NCBI RefSeq assembly: GCF_026000295.1
Contig: NZ_AP026769.1
Coordinates: forward strand, 1,364,001 to 1,428,000
Origin: Helicobacter suis HS1
Lineage (GTDB): Bacteria > Campylobacterota > Campylobacteria > Campylobacterales > Helicobacteraceae
Reading direction: 5' to 3'
DNA length: 64,000 bases
Under the pieces are notes generated by a model. The model was not told the DNA's origin. It ran no database searches and saw only the letters and a program-made list of their open reading frames with translations. Made by a program: the position numbers and the translations under genes. Within the stretch, counting starts at the first letter, position 1, and every line of letters starts with the position of its first letter. Of the stretch, positions 17,339 through 26,067 are shown piece after piece.

Positions 17339-18393
17339 AAGCATTAGCCCTTTTTAGCGGAGGATTGGATAGTTTACTCTCTATGCACCTAGTGGCCTCA
17401 CAGGGAATAGAAGTGATTGCCTTGCACTTTAATATTGGCTTTGGAGGCAATAAGGATAAATTAGAATATTTACAAAATGCCACTAAGCAGATTGGGGTAG
17501 AATTGTTGCTTTGTGATATTCGCGAGCAGTTTTTTAACGAGGTGTTGTTTAGCCCAAAATACGGTTATGGGAAATATTTTAACCCTTGTATTGATTGCCA
17601 TGCCAATATGTTTAAACAGGCTTTTTATAAACTTTTAGAACTCAGGGCAGATTTTGTGATCAGTGGTGAGGTTTTAGGGCAAAGACCTAAAAGCCAGCGC
17701 AGAGAAGCTATGGATCAAGTTAAAAAGCTGGTACGCGCCTTTGGAGAACAAAGCTGTTTTGATGCATTGCTCGATCGCAGTGGTCAGAATATAAATAAAC
17801 CCCAATTTTTAGATCAACTGCTTTTAAGACCCATGAGCGCTAAACTCTTAGAGCCTAGTTTTATGGAGAAACAAGGGTGGGTGGATCGTAATAGGCTTTT
17901 AGATGTGCAGGGGCGTAGCCGTGTATACCAGCTTGAGAGGGTGCAAGAACTAGGCTTAAAATATTATGAAAAACCCGGTGGGGGGTGTTTGCTCACCGAT
18001 TTAAGCGTGAGTCAAAAACTCAAAGATTTGCAAGCCCACCGCCAAGCTACCAAGCAAGAAATGGTGGTTCAAGATAGCGTATTAGTCAAGGTAGGCCGTT
18101 ATATGGTGGTGGGCAATACGCGGGTGATTGTGGCTAGAAATGAGATAGAAAATAGCAAACTAGACACGCAACACCCCTTAATGGATAAAATAGAGCTACG
18201 CAGTTGCAAGGGGCCACTTGGTTTAATAGAAAAATGCGCCAGTACAGAGGAAAAAATTTTAGCAGCTCAGATTGTTCTTGGCTATGGCAAAAGTACACCT
18301 AATCAGGTTTATGAGGTACAAGTAGGCAATCTGGCTTTTGAAGTGTCCCCCTTGAGTCGCAAGAAAGCCCAACAATATTTATTTTTACACTGA
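17335..18393 (+). CDS. PP-loop ATP pyrophosphatase, tRNA thiouridylase-like (HP0013-like)
   Basis: A 352-residue protein with an N-terminal PP-loop (LFSGGLDSLLS, residues 6-16) that adenylates its substrate. It also has NPCIDCHANMF (near residue 82) and KPGGGCLLTD (near residue 216), a cysteine layout like sulfur-transfer enzymes such as MnmA and ThiI. A C-terminal region of about 110 residues follows. Members of this family in H. pylori (HP0013) are uncharacterised and are usually annotated as tRNA-thiouridylase-like. It overlaps dnaG by ATGA. The target nucleotide is unknown. A selenophosphate synthetase gene 1.3 kb downstream raises, but does not establish, a link to selenium chemistry. 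Confidence 0.75.
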   Translation: MKALALFSGGLDSLLSMHLVASQGIEVIALHFNIGFGGNKDKLEYLQNATKQIGVELLLCDIREQFFNEVLFSPKYGYGKYFNPCIDCHANMFKQAFYKLLELRADFVISGEVLGQRPKSQRREAMDQVKKLVRAFGEQSCFDALLDRSGQNINKPQFLDQLLLRPMSAKLLEPSFMEKQGWVDRNRLLDVQGRSRVYQLERVQELGLKYYEKPGGGCLLTDLSVSQKLKDLQAHRQATKQEMVVQDSVLVKVGRYMVVGNTRVIVARNEIENSKLDTQHPLMDKIELRSCKGPLGLIEKCASTEEKILAAQIVLGYGKSTPNQVYEVQVGNLAFEVSPLSRKKAQQYLFLH

Positions 18394-18404
18394 AAGGAGC
18401 ATGG

Positions 18405-19253
18405 ATGCAAGATTTTATTGGTTTGGGGGTGGTGGGCAATTTTGCAGGACACTTAGAACAAGCAGGCGAGTCGGATAATTTTACAAATATCCGCATGAAA
18501 CATGTAGAAAAAGACGCGCCTAAAGGGCTTTTCCCTTTTTATATCCCGCATGCAAAGGGGTATTTGGGGCGTTATTGTTTAGATAATAAATGGGTGATTT
18601 TACCAGATGATTTAAGCCTAAATGCCCAAGCAGAGCCAGAAATCGCGCTAGAGTGTGAGGTGGTGTATGGTAAAGAGCAAGAGGTAGAAAAAATTATCCC
18701 GCATTATTTCATGGCTTTTAACGACGCTTCAATCCGCAATCTCAAATCCACCAGACTTTCAGCTAAAAAGAATTTTTCTAGGGCTTCTAAAGGCGTGGGG
18801 GCTAGATTGCCCATTGATCGTTTTGTTTATGGTGGGGTGTGTAATGATTACTCCATTGCCTCCTTTTTAACACGAGATGGGCAAACCCATATGTATGGCG
18901 AAAATTCCAAACTCACTAAATACGAGTACTTTTATGAAAAACTTTTAAATTGGATTGTAGAGATGCTTAACACGCAAGAAGATGTGGGAAGTTTAGAAAA
19001 TCTTAAAGAGGTGTTAGGCTCTTGTAATTACCCTTCTAAAATGCTAGTGGCCATTGGCGCTACTCCTTACATGCCCTTTGGACAAGAAAACTTTTTAAAG
19101 CAAGATGATGTGATCACCATTATTGCTTATAACCACCGCCGCTACGCCATTGAAAAACTCTTGGATATGACTGCTTCTAATGAGTTACTCATCAGCCATT
19201 TGGCAGACACTTCCATTGTACAACAAAAAATCGCCCTAGAGAGTGGCGATTAG
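18405..19253 (+). CDS. Conserved hypothetical protein (HP1588-like)
   Basis: A 282-residue soluble protein beginning MQDFIGLGVVGNFAGHLEQAGE, with long conserved-looking stretches such as KGLFPFYIP, FMAFNDASIRNL and MLVAIGATPYMPFG. The fold may relate distantly to fumarylacetoacetate hydrolase-type proteins (AEPEIALECEVV resembles their core), but I cannot assign an activity. A GGAG ribosome site precedes the ATG, 11 bp after the PP-loop gene, so it is probably in the dnaG operon. Similar unnamed proteins occur across Helicobacter and Campylobacter. Confidence 0.7.
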   Translation: MQDFIGLGVVGNFAGHLEQAGESDNFTNIRMKHVEKDAPKGLFPFYIPHAKGYLGRYCLDNKWVILPDDLSLNAQAEPEIALECEVVYGKEQEVEKIIPHYFMAFNDASIRNLKSTRLSAKKNFSRASKGVGARLPIDRFVYGGVCNDYSIASFLTRDGQTHMYGENSKLTKYEYFYEKLLNWIVEMLNTQEDVGSLENLKEVLGSCNYPSKMLVAIGATPYMPFGQENFLKQDDVITIIAYNHRRYAIEKLLDMTASNELLISHLADTSIVQQKIALESGD

Positions 19254-19325
19254 CGATCAATCTAGTATTATTTTGAAATAAAGAACCCTAATAGCCGTTT
19301 GGTTAGGTTTTATAATTTAATACAA

Positions 19326-19343
19326 TCATTACTCATCCGCTAC
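19326..19343 (+). repeat. Short displaced copy of the fkbM upstream region
   Basis: 18 bp identical to 20949-20966 (offset 1623), encoding SLLIRY in both places. It is small but falls at the same displacement as the larger patches, just upstream of the gene at 19371. Confidence 0.7.
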
Positions 19344-19370
19344 CTAGATATACATAAATGGAGAATGAGC

Positions 19371-19733
19371 ATGAAACTAAAAGAGAATCTGGATCTGCAT
19401 CAGGAATTTAACAAACTGAAGGCTGAGTATTTGCAACAAGAGGCAACTTATGCGACTTATCTAAAAAAGAGTAAGAAACAGCTTTATGGCTGTAAGGATA
19501 TTTCAGCCCGCTACAAATTTTTTGTTAATCGTTGCCAAGCTTATAAACCCCTCAATGATGTTTACATGAGTTTAAGACTTGTGTCTAAGCGCTGTAAAAT
19601 TAGCATGCAATCTATTCGTGAGTCCTTTGAAAAATTTCGCCGTACCCATAACAATACCCTCACTTCTATCCGCCGTTATGAAGCCAAAATCCAAAAAATC
19701 AAAGAAGGTAAAAGCCCCTCAGATTGGAGTTAA
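19371..19733 (+). CDS. Small basic coiled-coil hypothetical protein
   Basis: A 120-residue, lysine/arginine-rich helical protein (LHQEFNKLKAEYLQQEATYATYLKKSKKQL...) with coiled-coil character and no catalytic motif. I chose ATG 19371 because GGAG lies 7 bases upstream; the alternative ATG six bases earlier is too close to that site. Its TAA overlaps the end of selD tail-to-tail by four bases. Upstream is an 18-bp displaced segment, so longer N-terminal versions should not be used. Function unknown. Confidence 0.65.
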   Translation: MKLKENLDLHQEFNKLKAEYLQQEATYATYLKKSKKQLYGCKDISARYKFFVNRCQAYKPLNDVYMSLRLVSKRCKISMQSIRESFEKFRRTHNNTLTSIRRYEAKIQKIKEGKSPSDWS

Positions 19734-20737
19734 AAAAGTATAAGGGGGGGGCTTTTTCTGGGCACACATTGCCCTATTATCTGCGCCTCTATCCCTTCAT
19801 CTTTTAAAATTTGTACGCATTCTTTAGCCTCGTTTTCTTTTAAAGTGGCTAATAATCCCCCAGAGGTTTGGGCATCATAAAAAAGAATCTCGGGTAAAGA
19901 AGTGTGGCTTAAAACTTGATTGCTTAAAGCTTTTTGATTGGCTACACTGCCCCCCGGATACACCCCCTGCCTAGCTAATTCTAGCGCCCCCTCTAAAAGT
20001 AAAATAGAGGCGCTTTCTATTTCTATAGAGATAGAGGGGTTTAACATTTGGCTTACATGCCCAAGTAATCCAAATCCGGTTACATCTGTGCAAGCGTGTA
20101 TACTAAATTTTTGCAAAACCTCCATCGCCTTAACATTTAAAGTTGCCATGCTAATAAGGGCATGAGGGGCGTTAGCAATTACCCTTCTTTTTAAGGCGGT
20201 GGTGATGATCCCACTGCCTAGAGGTTTGGTTAAAATCAGCACATCGCCTATTTCTGCTGTATTATTGCGCCAAAGCTCTTTTAAAACCACCCCCGTAACA
20301 CTCAAACCAAATTTTTGCTCTAAATCGCTTAAACTATGCCCCCCCAAAAGAGAACAGCCACACTCATTTAATTTATCTAAAGAGCCCTGCAAAATTGCCT
20401 GTACACTTTCTTTGCTCACCCGTTCTTGATCCCAAGCTAAAATACTAAGCGCACTTAAAGCGCGCGCACCCTTAGCAAATACATCGCTTAAAGCGTTGGC
20501 TGTGGCTATTTGCCCATATAAGTAAGGATCATCTACCACCGGTGGGATCACATCTACACTTTGCACGAGCAAAGATCCCCCAACCTGCAAAGCGCCACAA
20601 TCATCACTATCGCTAAAATCTAACAGTACACCCGGAGTGCGGGGCTGTTTGAGAGGGGCTGTGATTTGTTTGAGATCTGCCAGACCTACCTTAGCCGCTC
20701 AACCCGCACAACGGACAAACTGAGTCAACGCCTCCAT
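19730..20737 (-). CDS. selD: Selenophosphate synthetase SelD containing an in-frame UGA (selenocysteine 13)
   Basis: Makes selenophosphate, the selenium donor for Sec-tRNA and 2-selenouridine, from selenide and ATP. The usual gene call would begin at the internal MQVGGSLLV (20590), but the conserved N-terminus continues upstream: ATG 20737 with GAGGAG before it, then MEALTQFVRCAG-UGA-AAKVGLADLK. The UGA (20699-20701) falls exactly where SelD has its catalytic Cys or Sec. Downstream, SDSDDCGAL and GGSLLVQSVDVIPPVVDDPY are classical SelD motifs. The total is 335 residues, the family length. A SECIS-like hairpin follows the UGA. I infer a selenoprotein rather than a broken gene. Confidence 0.88.
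20673..20701 (-). promoter_or_regulatory. SECIS-like element directing selenocysteine insertion in selD
   Basis: Eleven bases after the UGA, the mRNA can form a 6-bp stem AGGUCU / AGAUCU with a three-base loop (20673-20687 on the minus strand). The GGUCU string and the 11-base spacing resemble the minimal SelB-binding hairpin of E. coli fdhF. Identified by eye; folding and SelB binding are not tested. Confidence 0.55.
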
Positions 20738-20776
20738 TTTATCTCCTCAAAGGCTTTATTATCTCACATTTGCCTT

Positions 20777-20947
20777 CCCGCTTACTTTAGAATCTTTATA
20801 GGAGCGTAGCCAATCTGCACAATATACAGCGGCATTTTCTATAGTTTCGTTTTCAAACTCTTCGCTTGCCCCTACAGCCTTAGCCGTCATCTTAAGTAGT
20901 TCTAAAGGATTTGGGAGTTGGGTAAGAATGTGCATGTGTAGCGTATT
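20777..20947 (-). repeat. Displaced copy of part of the hypothetical gene at 22122-22892
   Basis: 171 bp identical to 22392-22562 (offset 1615), same strand. It overwrites the selD-fkbM intergenic region and probably the start of fkbM. Confidence 0.96.
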
Positions 20948-21946
20948 ATCATTACTCATCCGCTACAAAAACCCTATCATCACCACTAAATTTCAAAATA
21001 TCACACTCACTAGGCCTCTCTCTCACCCTTTATTCATTATTCTAAGAGAATGCCCTTTCTATGAGCGCATTTTAGAAGGGATTGTTGCCCATATCTGTGA
21101 TAAATACGGCAAACTCTCTATGGTAGATGTAGGGGCTAATATTGGTGATTCAGCTATCTTTTCTCTAATTAAAGGGGGTTCTTACTTGCTTGTAGAAGGA
21201 GCTTTAGAGTATGCTACTTTGATTGAGAGCAACTTACGCCACAATGTTAAAACCCGTCTTTATACAGATGCCAACCCGCCCCACTTAGCTAAAAGGTATT
21301 ACACTAAAGATTATGAGGGTCAAGAGGATCAAAGTTTTTTAGTTTATGGTGGAATATTTTTAGGAGAAGGGGATTTGTCAAACTATCAGTTGCAACTCTT
21401 AGAAAATGGGAGCGCCAAACTCATCAATCGCAACACAACAACACAACAACACAACAACACAACAACACAACAACACAACAACACAACAACACAACAACAC
21501 AACAACACACGCTTGATAGCCTCTTAGCAGAATGTAGCTTTGTTCCTAATTTTATTAAGATTGATACTGATGGCTTTGACTTTAAGATACTCCGCGGTGC
21601 TTATAAGACTCTAAGAGATAATAAACCTGTACTTTTCTTTGAGTGGGACTATGTCCATCTTGCTAATCAATCCGAAATGGCTTTAAGCATCTTTCCTTTC
21701 CTCTCTAATTTGGGCTATAACAAGTTGGTTATTTTTGATAATTATGGCCATTTGCTCTGTGTACTTTCTACTCAAGACACTTCCAATCTTTCAACCCTCA
21801 TGGATTACACCAGATATAAACAAAGATGTATTCCCTACTACGATATACTAGCCTTGCACAAAGAGAGTCTTTTTGATATTGAAGAGTATAGAAAAACCTA
21901 CTGGTTTAACCCCTATTTTTACGAAAGACACCCTGATCTTCTCTAA
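20948..21946 (+). pseudogene. FkbM-family methyltransferase, out of frame at an 8-bp repeat tract
   Basis: SAM-dependent methyltransferase of the FkbM type, often acting on sugars of surface glycans or lipopolysaccharide. The first part has MVDVGANIGDSAIFSL (AdoMet motif I, about 21120-21170). After the repeat tract another frame continues with FIKIDTDGFDFKILRGA and PVLFFEWDYVH, the conserved C-terminal half, through to the TAA at 21946. With the present repeat number the frame ends at NNTRLIAS-stop. Because the unit is 8 bp, gaining or losing units changes the frame, so this looks like a phase-variable gene in the OFF state. The N-terminus is covered by a displaced patch (20777-20947), so the true start is unknown. 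Confidence 0.8.
21432..21509 (+). repeat. Tandem 8-bp repeat (AACACAAC) inside fkbM
   Basis: Nine complete units and six further bases. The unit is not a multiple of three, so slipped-strand mispairing would switch the frame. It encodes an Asn/Thr/Gln-rich linker between the two methyltransferase halves. Confidence 0.95.
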
Positions 21947-22121
21947 ACTATAAAGAGATTAGGGTGTATAGGTAACAAGCAAATCAGAGTCTAGCTGTAG
22001 TCAGAATGGATTACAGAGCGGAAGTCAGCACCGCTACTAGCACAAGGATTTTTCTCTAAAGAGGAAGTGCCTTTTTTATTCAAAGCCTTCAAGATAATTT
22101 ATCTGGCAAATGGTAGTGTGA

Positions 22122-22892
22122 TTAACCCTTAAGAAGTGTACTTAATTTTTCTAAAACCACCTCAGGGATAGCGTCTTGATCAATCTCAGTAAAAAAACTC
22201 TGTTTAAAATCAGGAGCTATGGCCTCTTTGTTGCACCAAAACTCTGAATCTAAAACCGGAACAGCAAAATCCCCAAATTGTAATTTCTTTTCATGCCTAA
22301 AACCTACACTCCAACCATAATTTGTGGCAACATTGCTAATAGGGGCATAAGTTTCAGGTGGCAAGGATTGGTTGCGCTCATCAAATAAAAGCCCGCTTAC
22401 TTTAGAATCTTTATAGGAGCGTAGCCAATCTGCACAATATACAGCGGCATTTTCTATAGTTTCGTTTTCAAACTCTTCGCTTGCCCCTACAGCCTTAGCC
22501 GTCATCTTAAGTAGTTCTAAAGGATTTGGGAGTTGGGTAAGAATGTGCATGTGTAGCGTATTTGTAGCGGTATTGATCAAAGAACTTGTGATTTCTCTTA
22601 AGCCCTCATCTTGCATAAAAATTTTAAGAGCATAGCCACTACGCTTTTTCTCGCCCATTTTTTCCACTAAATCCTTGTTGTTTGTGAGTTCTTCCTCTAA
22701 CATTTTATCAAAACGAAGAACTAAAGCATCTGCTTTAAGCAAGGATACCACCTGTTTCATGTAATTGCTATAAAGCACAGCATCATGCCATGGGTAGGGC
22801 TTGTGTTGCATTAAAACCTTATGGGCATAACTTCTAGCATCTACTACCAGCTTATTTTTACCCTGCTTGAGTACATCTTCAATAAAATTCAT
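22122..22892 (-). CDS. Conserved hypothetical protein downstream of the acetone carboxylase genes
   Basis: A 256-residue soluble acidic protein (MNFIEDVLKQGKNKLVVDARSYAHKVL...), with an HDAVLYSNYMKQVV segment and VYCADWLRSYKDSKVSG. I recognise no catalytic motif or domain. It is on the same strand as the acxB remnant, 148 bp downstream of its end, and may belong to the acetone operon. A GGAA(A) ribosome site precedes the ATG. Part of this gene (22392-22562) is the source of the displaced copy at 20777-20947. Function unknown. Confidence 0.7.
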   Translation of the reverse strand: MNFIEDVLKQGKNKLVVDARSYAHKVLMQHKPYPWHDAVLYSNYMKQVVSLLKADALVLRFDKMLEEELTNNKDLVEKMGEKKRSGYALKIFMQDEGLREITSSLINTATNTLHMHILTQLPNPLELLKMTAKAVGASEEFENETIENAAVYCADWLRSYKDSKVSGLLFDERNQSLPPETYAPISNVATNYGWSVGFRHEKKLQFGDFAVPVLDSEFWCNKEAIAPDFKQSFFTEIDQDAIPEVVLEKLSTLLKG

Positions 22893-23040
22893 TATTTTCC
22901 TTTGAGTTCTTTAATAGTGATTATAATCAAGTGAGGATTATACACATATATATCTTATAAGGTTTGCTCTAAAGTGATTCTTTATAGCTTAGATTTTAAA
23001 GTGGGGCAAGAAATTCCCCCACCCCCTCCTCACTCCCCCA

Positions 23041-25396
23041 TTACACTAATTTAGGTCTTATTCCACCCTCATACTTAATTTCTAATTCCTCTACCCTTTT
23101 TTCTAGCTGGGCAATTTTGACCACATGGCGATTGGGCATCACCACTAAGGGAATATCTTTGAGTTTGCCCTTAACGCGTTTTGGCCCATGGTGATCCCAA
23201 ACAGTGGCCATGAGCTCTTCTGGATTTTCCTCACCCCAAGAGCCATAGTAGTATAAATCCTTAGGCGGCTCATCTTTCACATGTTTTTTTACAAATTCAT
23301 CGTAGGGCAAGCCCCTTTTTAAACGCGCTTTTCTCTCATTCTCGCGTTTTTGTTTAGTGGCATGCTCATCTACCACAAAGGTTTCTTTATCCCACACCAC
23401 CTTATAAATCTCAGAGGCCACATGTTCAGAAATCCTACCCACCTGCAAATCCTCCATAACTAACTCAGGGTCTCTCTCTAAAACATCGCCATAACCCCCG
23501 CCACAGCCCTGCGCAATCATATAAAGCTCGCCCTCTCGAGACCTATCAAACTGCAAGCCCATATGATAAGTGGTGTAAACGCCTTCCTCAAAGGGGCGCT
23601 CATTCATCACTCTTTCCATAGATAGATCAAATTGTTCGGGGTCTTTTTTAACGATTTCAAAAATGTTAATGCCCTTGACCATAGCTCTAAAGGATAGGTT
23701 GCACACCCATAGCCTCCAAACAACCCGCACACGCTAGAAAACTTTGCCCCAGAGGTAACCGTCATAAAGCCCCATTCTGGTGTATTGCGCGCCGCAACGA
23801 TCATCTCATAGCCCATGCCACCACGGAATTTGCCAAAGCCTTGATTATCGCGCACCACTCTTTTACTCACCAGTTGTAAAAAAGGCACTTCCTCCTCCAT
23901 TACCTCCTGTTCGCCAATATCTGCCATCGCACAAAACAAGGGGGCTACCGCGTCCTCACCATCTCTAAAGGCCTTTGCGCCCCCACCCATGCCATTTAAA
24001 TCCGCACACAAATTCCCCACCTGTTCGCCATGCTGGGTTTCTCCACCCCATAAAAAGTCATTGATTTGGTTAAACCAAGTGGCGATCACATTGGCATATT
24101 TGGTATGCATAGAAAATTGTAACTTGGCATAGGCAATTTGCAAGGCACTAAAGGCTCTAAAGGAGGCTTGTAAATTCTGTCCATTGGGCGCATCATAGGA
24201 GCAATCCCCCCAAGTGCCCTCATCTGAGATCACTTCAATAGGAGAAAAAGCCCCTGTACACCTTGGCAGATCAGGCCACCAGTAAGAAAGCACAGCCTGA
24301 GAGAAAAAGGCTTTAGTTGAGGCCAGTGGCGAGTTAATAGCGCGGTTGATGATCTCTTTGCCAGAGCCTCTTAAATCCACGGTCATGTGATCGCCCTTGA
24401 CTGTGATCTTGCATGCAAATTTGATCAAGATATTTTCTTTGAGTGTAGAGTCCACAAATTGTTGCACAGTAACCATGCCATCTGGCATTGCCTCAATGCG
24501 GCAGCGTACTTCATTTTCCACATCCTCCACCGTCATTCTAATCGCCCCTACAAAGGCATCAACACCGTACTCATCAATCATGCGATCTACAATGTCCATC
24601 ACCCGGCGCACCGCCCCCATTTTAACCTTGATATCAGCCAACATTAACTTTGGATCGCGTGTGGAGTGTTGCAAAAAGGTAAGAAGATCTCTTCTAAGTT
24701 TACCCCTCTCTACAATCTTCATAGGAATACCGCGCAAGCCATCATCAAAGGGGGTTTCTGAGCCTGAGGGCATTCCACCCGGCTCACACGCACCATTCTC
24801 GCCCTCATGGATAGTCGCACCCACCCAAGCGATGATCTCACCATTTCTAATTACAGGAGTGAGCATGGATTGATCGGTGTTGTGCACACACCCAAAACGC
24901 GCATCGTTGTGGAAAAACCCATCACCCTCGTGGATACCCACGGTGGGTTCGTCCTTCCAGTATTTCATGATGTAGCGGATAGGGTGGTGCAGTACGGCTG
25001 AGAAGGCTATCACGCCACGATTAGACATGTAGCACACATCTCCACTAGCCGTATAAACCGCCACAGACAAATCCGCCCACTTAGCCCCCGGAGCTGCCCC
25101 ATGCTCTCACACATTTCAAAGGCTTCATCTAGTGATCCGCCCAAACGCCTACGGATGCGATCATAAAGCAGGGGATCACTCCCCTTAGAAAGCACTTGTT
25201 CTTCTAGCGATGTGCGTTTGGCAATAGCATGGTGGCGCATAATTTCTGGATCAGGGCCTAAAAATAGCGTGGTTTCATTCATGAAGTCATCTACCCACGC
25301 TTGCTCCTCAGCACTCAATTCTTTTTTGTGGGAGTGCTCATGGTGGCTGTGGGCATTGGGGTGTTTGTGGGCCTGTACATGGCTTCCTTGAGTTTT
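23041..25396 (-). pseudogene. acxB: Acetone carboxylase alpha-type subunit AcxB (HyuB family), two frameshifts
   Basis: Subunit of the ATP-dependent carboxylase that turns acetone into acetoacetate; HyuB/N-methylhydantoinase B family. The chain is recognisable throughout: FMNETTLFLGPDPEI, GGSLDEAFEMCESMG, MSNRGVIAFSAVLHHPIRY, NGMGGGAKAFRDGEDAV, KFRGGMGYE, GLFGGYGC, then GINIFEIV to a stop at 23041. Frames change at a G run near 25097-25100 (four G where five restore MGAAPGAKW) and near 23675. A His-rich leader (HSHHEHSHKKE) precedes the conserved N-terminus, but no ATG lies in that frame; it directly follows the stop of a HyuA-like fragment. Single-base errors or true decay are both possible. 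Confidence 0.8.
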
Positions 25397-25636
25397 TTAT
25401 TCAATTAGCGCATTTGTACCCAAAGTGGTGGCATAGCGCACCGAATCTACCTCTTTGAGTACCTGTTCTCTGCTTAATCCAGCTATTTTACAGGCATTAT
25501 CTAGGGCTGCATTAAAGCCTAAAGACAAATTGTGGTGGGTGGTTAGGGATTTAGACTCAATGTACTTTCCATCCCATGCAAAAAAACAATCTGTGAATGT
25601 CCCGCCGATGTCTACTGAAATTCTCTTCATAGGCAC
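25397..25636 (-). pseudogene. N-terminal fragment of a second HyuA/AcxA-like protein
   Basis: 79 residues (MKRISVDIGGTFTDCFFAWDG...VRYATTLGTNALIE-stop) equal to the ATP-binding N-terminus of a hydantoinase A / acetone carboxylase beta protein. They differ from the complete acxA at 26068-27982, which starts MKYLVNLDNGGTLTD, so this is a paralogue and not a copy. A good GGAG ribosome site precedes it. The stop is followed in the same frame by the His-rich leader of AcxB, suggesting that an internal deletion joined a second hyuA to acxB. It does not match any sequence about 1.6 kb away, so it is not one of the displaced patches. Confidence 0.7.
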
Positions 25637-25639
25637 TCC

Positions 25640-26058
25640 TTATTTTTTGTCAAATTTAGCGCGTAAATCTGCTTGTGCGTTTTCACCAGGGCCATAGTGT
25701 ATAGAAGTTTCTGGATCCTTGCCAATTTCTTTCCAACGCCTTTTAAGATCATCAATGTCCCATAACATGTCTATGGTGGGGGGTAGTTGGGTGGGACATA
25801 TTCGGTTTCAATTTGAGTCCCACAAGTGGGGCAGTAGTATTCATAAATGCGGCAAAACTTTGGATCGGGTGAAAAGGTGTATTGGTAGCGTTTGGGGTCT
25901 AAGATGGGCGGGTGAATCTCTTGGAGATTTCTATCATAAATGAGTGTGCCTTTTTTGTAGGTGTCTCTAGCATTGCCAAAATCATGCCCACAAATGCGGC
26001 ACAGCCATCTTTCAGTATTGAGATCGATCATTAAATATTCTGTCATTGGAACGCGCAT
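25640..26058 (-). pseudogene. acxC: Acetone carboxylase gamma subunit AcxC, one frameshift
   Basis: Small subunit of acetone carboxylase. Residues include WLCRICGHDFG and YYCPTCGTQIETE, two CxxC pairs likely to bind metal. The frame breaks in a run of six G (25778-25783; C on the coding strand). With seven bases it continues as YPPTIDMLWDIDDLKRRWKEIGKDPE...RAKFDKK to a stop at 25640, giving about 139 residues. It starts 9 bp after acxA ends, in one operon. A homopolymer miscall is the simplest explanation. Confidence 0.85.
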
Positions 26059-26067
26059 GTTTACTCC

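Noticed and set aside
20590-20699. SelD as an N-terminally truncated pseudogene
   Set aside because: The upstream frame is fully conserved, and the only interruption is a UGA exactly at the catalytic Cys/Sec position followed by a SECIS-like hairpin.
21432-21509. Possible CRISPR array
   Set aside because: The repeats are 8 bp with no spacers and lie inside a coding sequence; it is a simple tandem repeat.
21947-22121. IS-type remnant after fkbM
   Set aside because: I could find no terminal hairpin or TnpB-like residues strong enough to support it.
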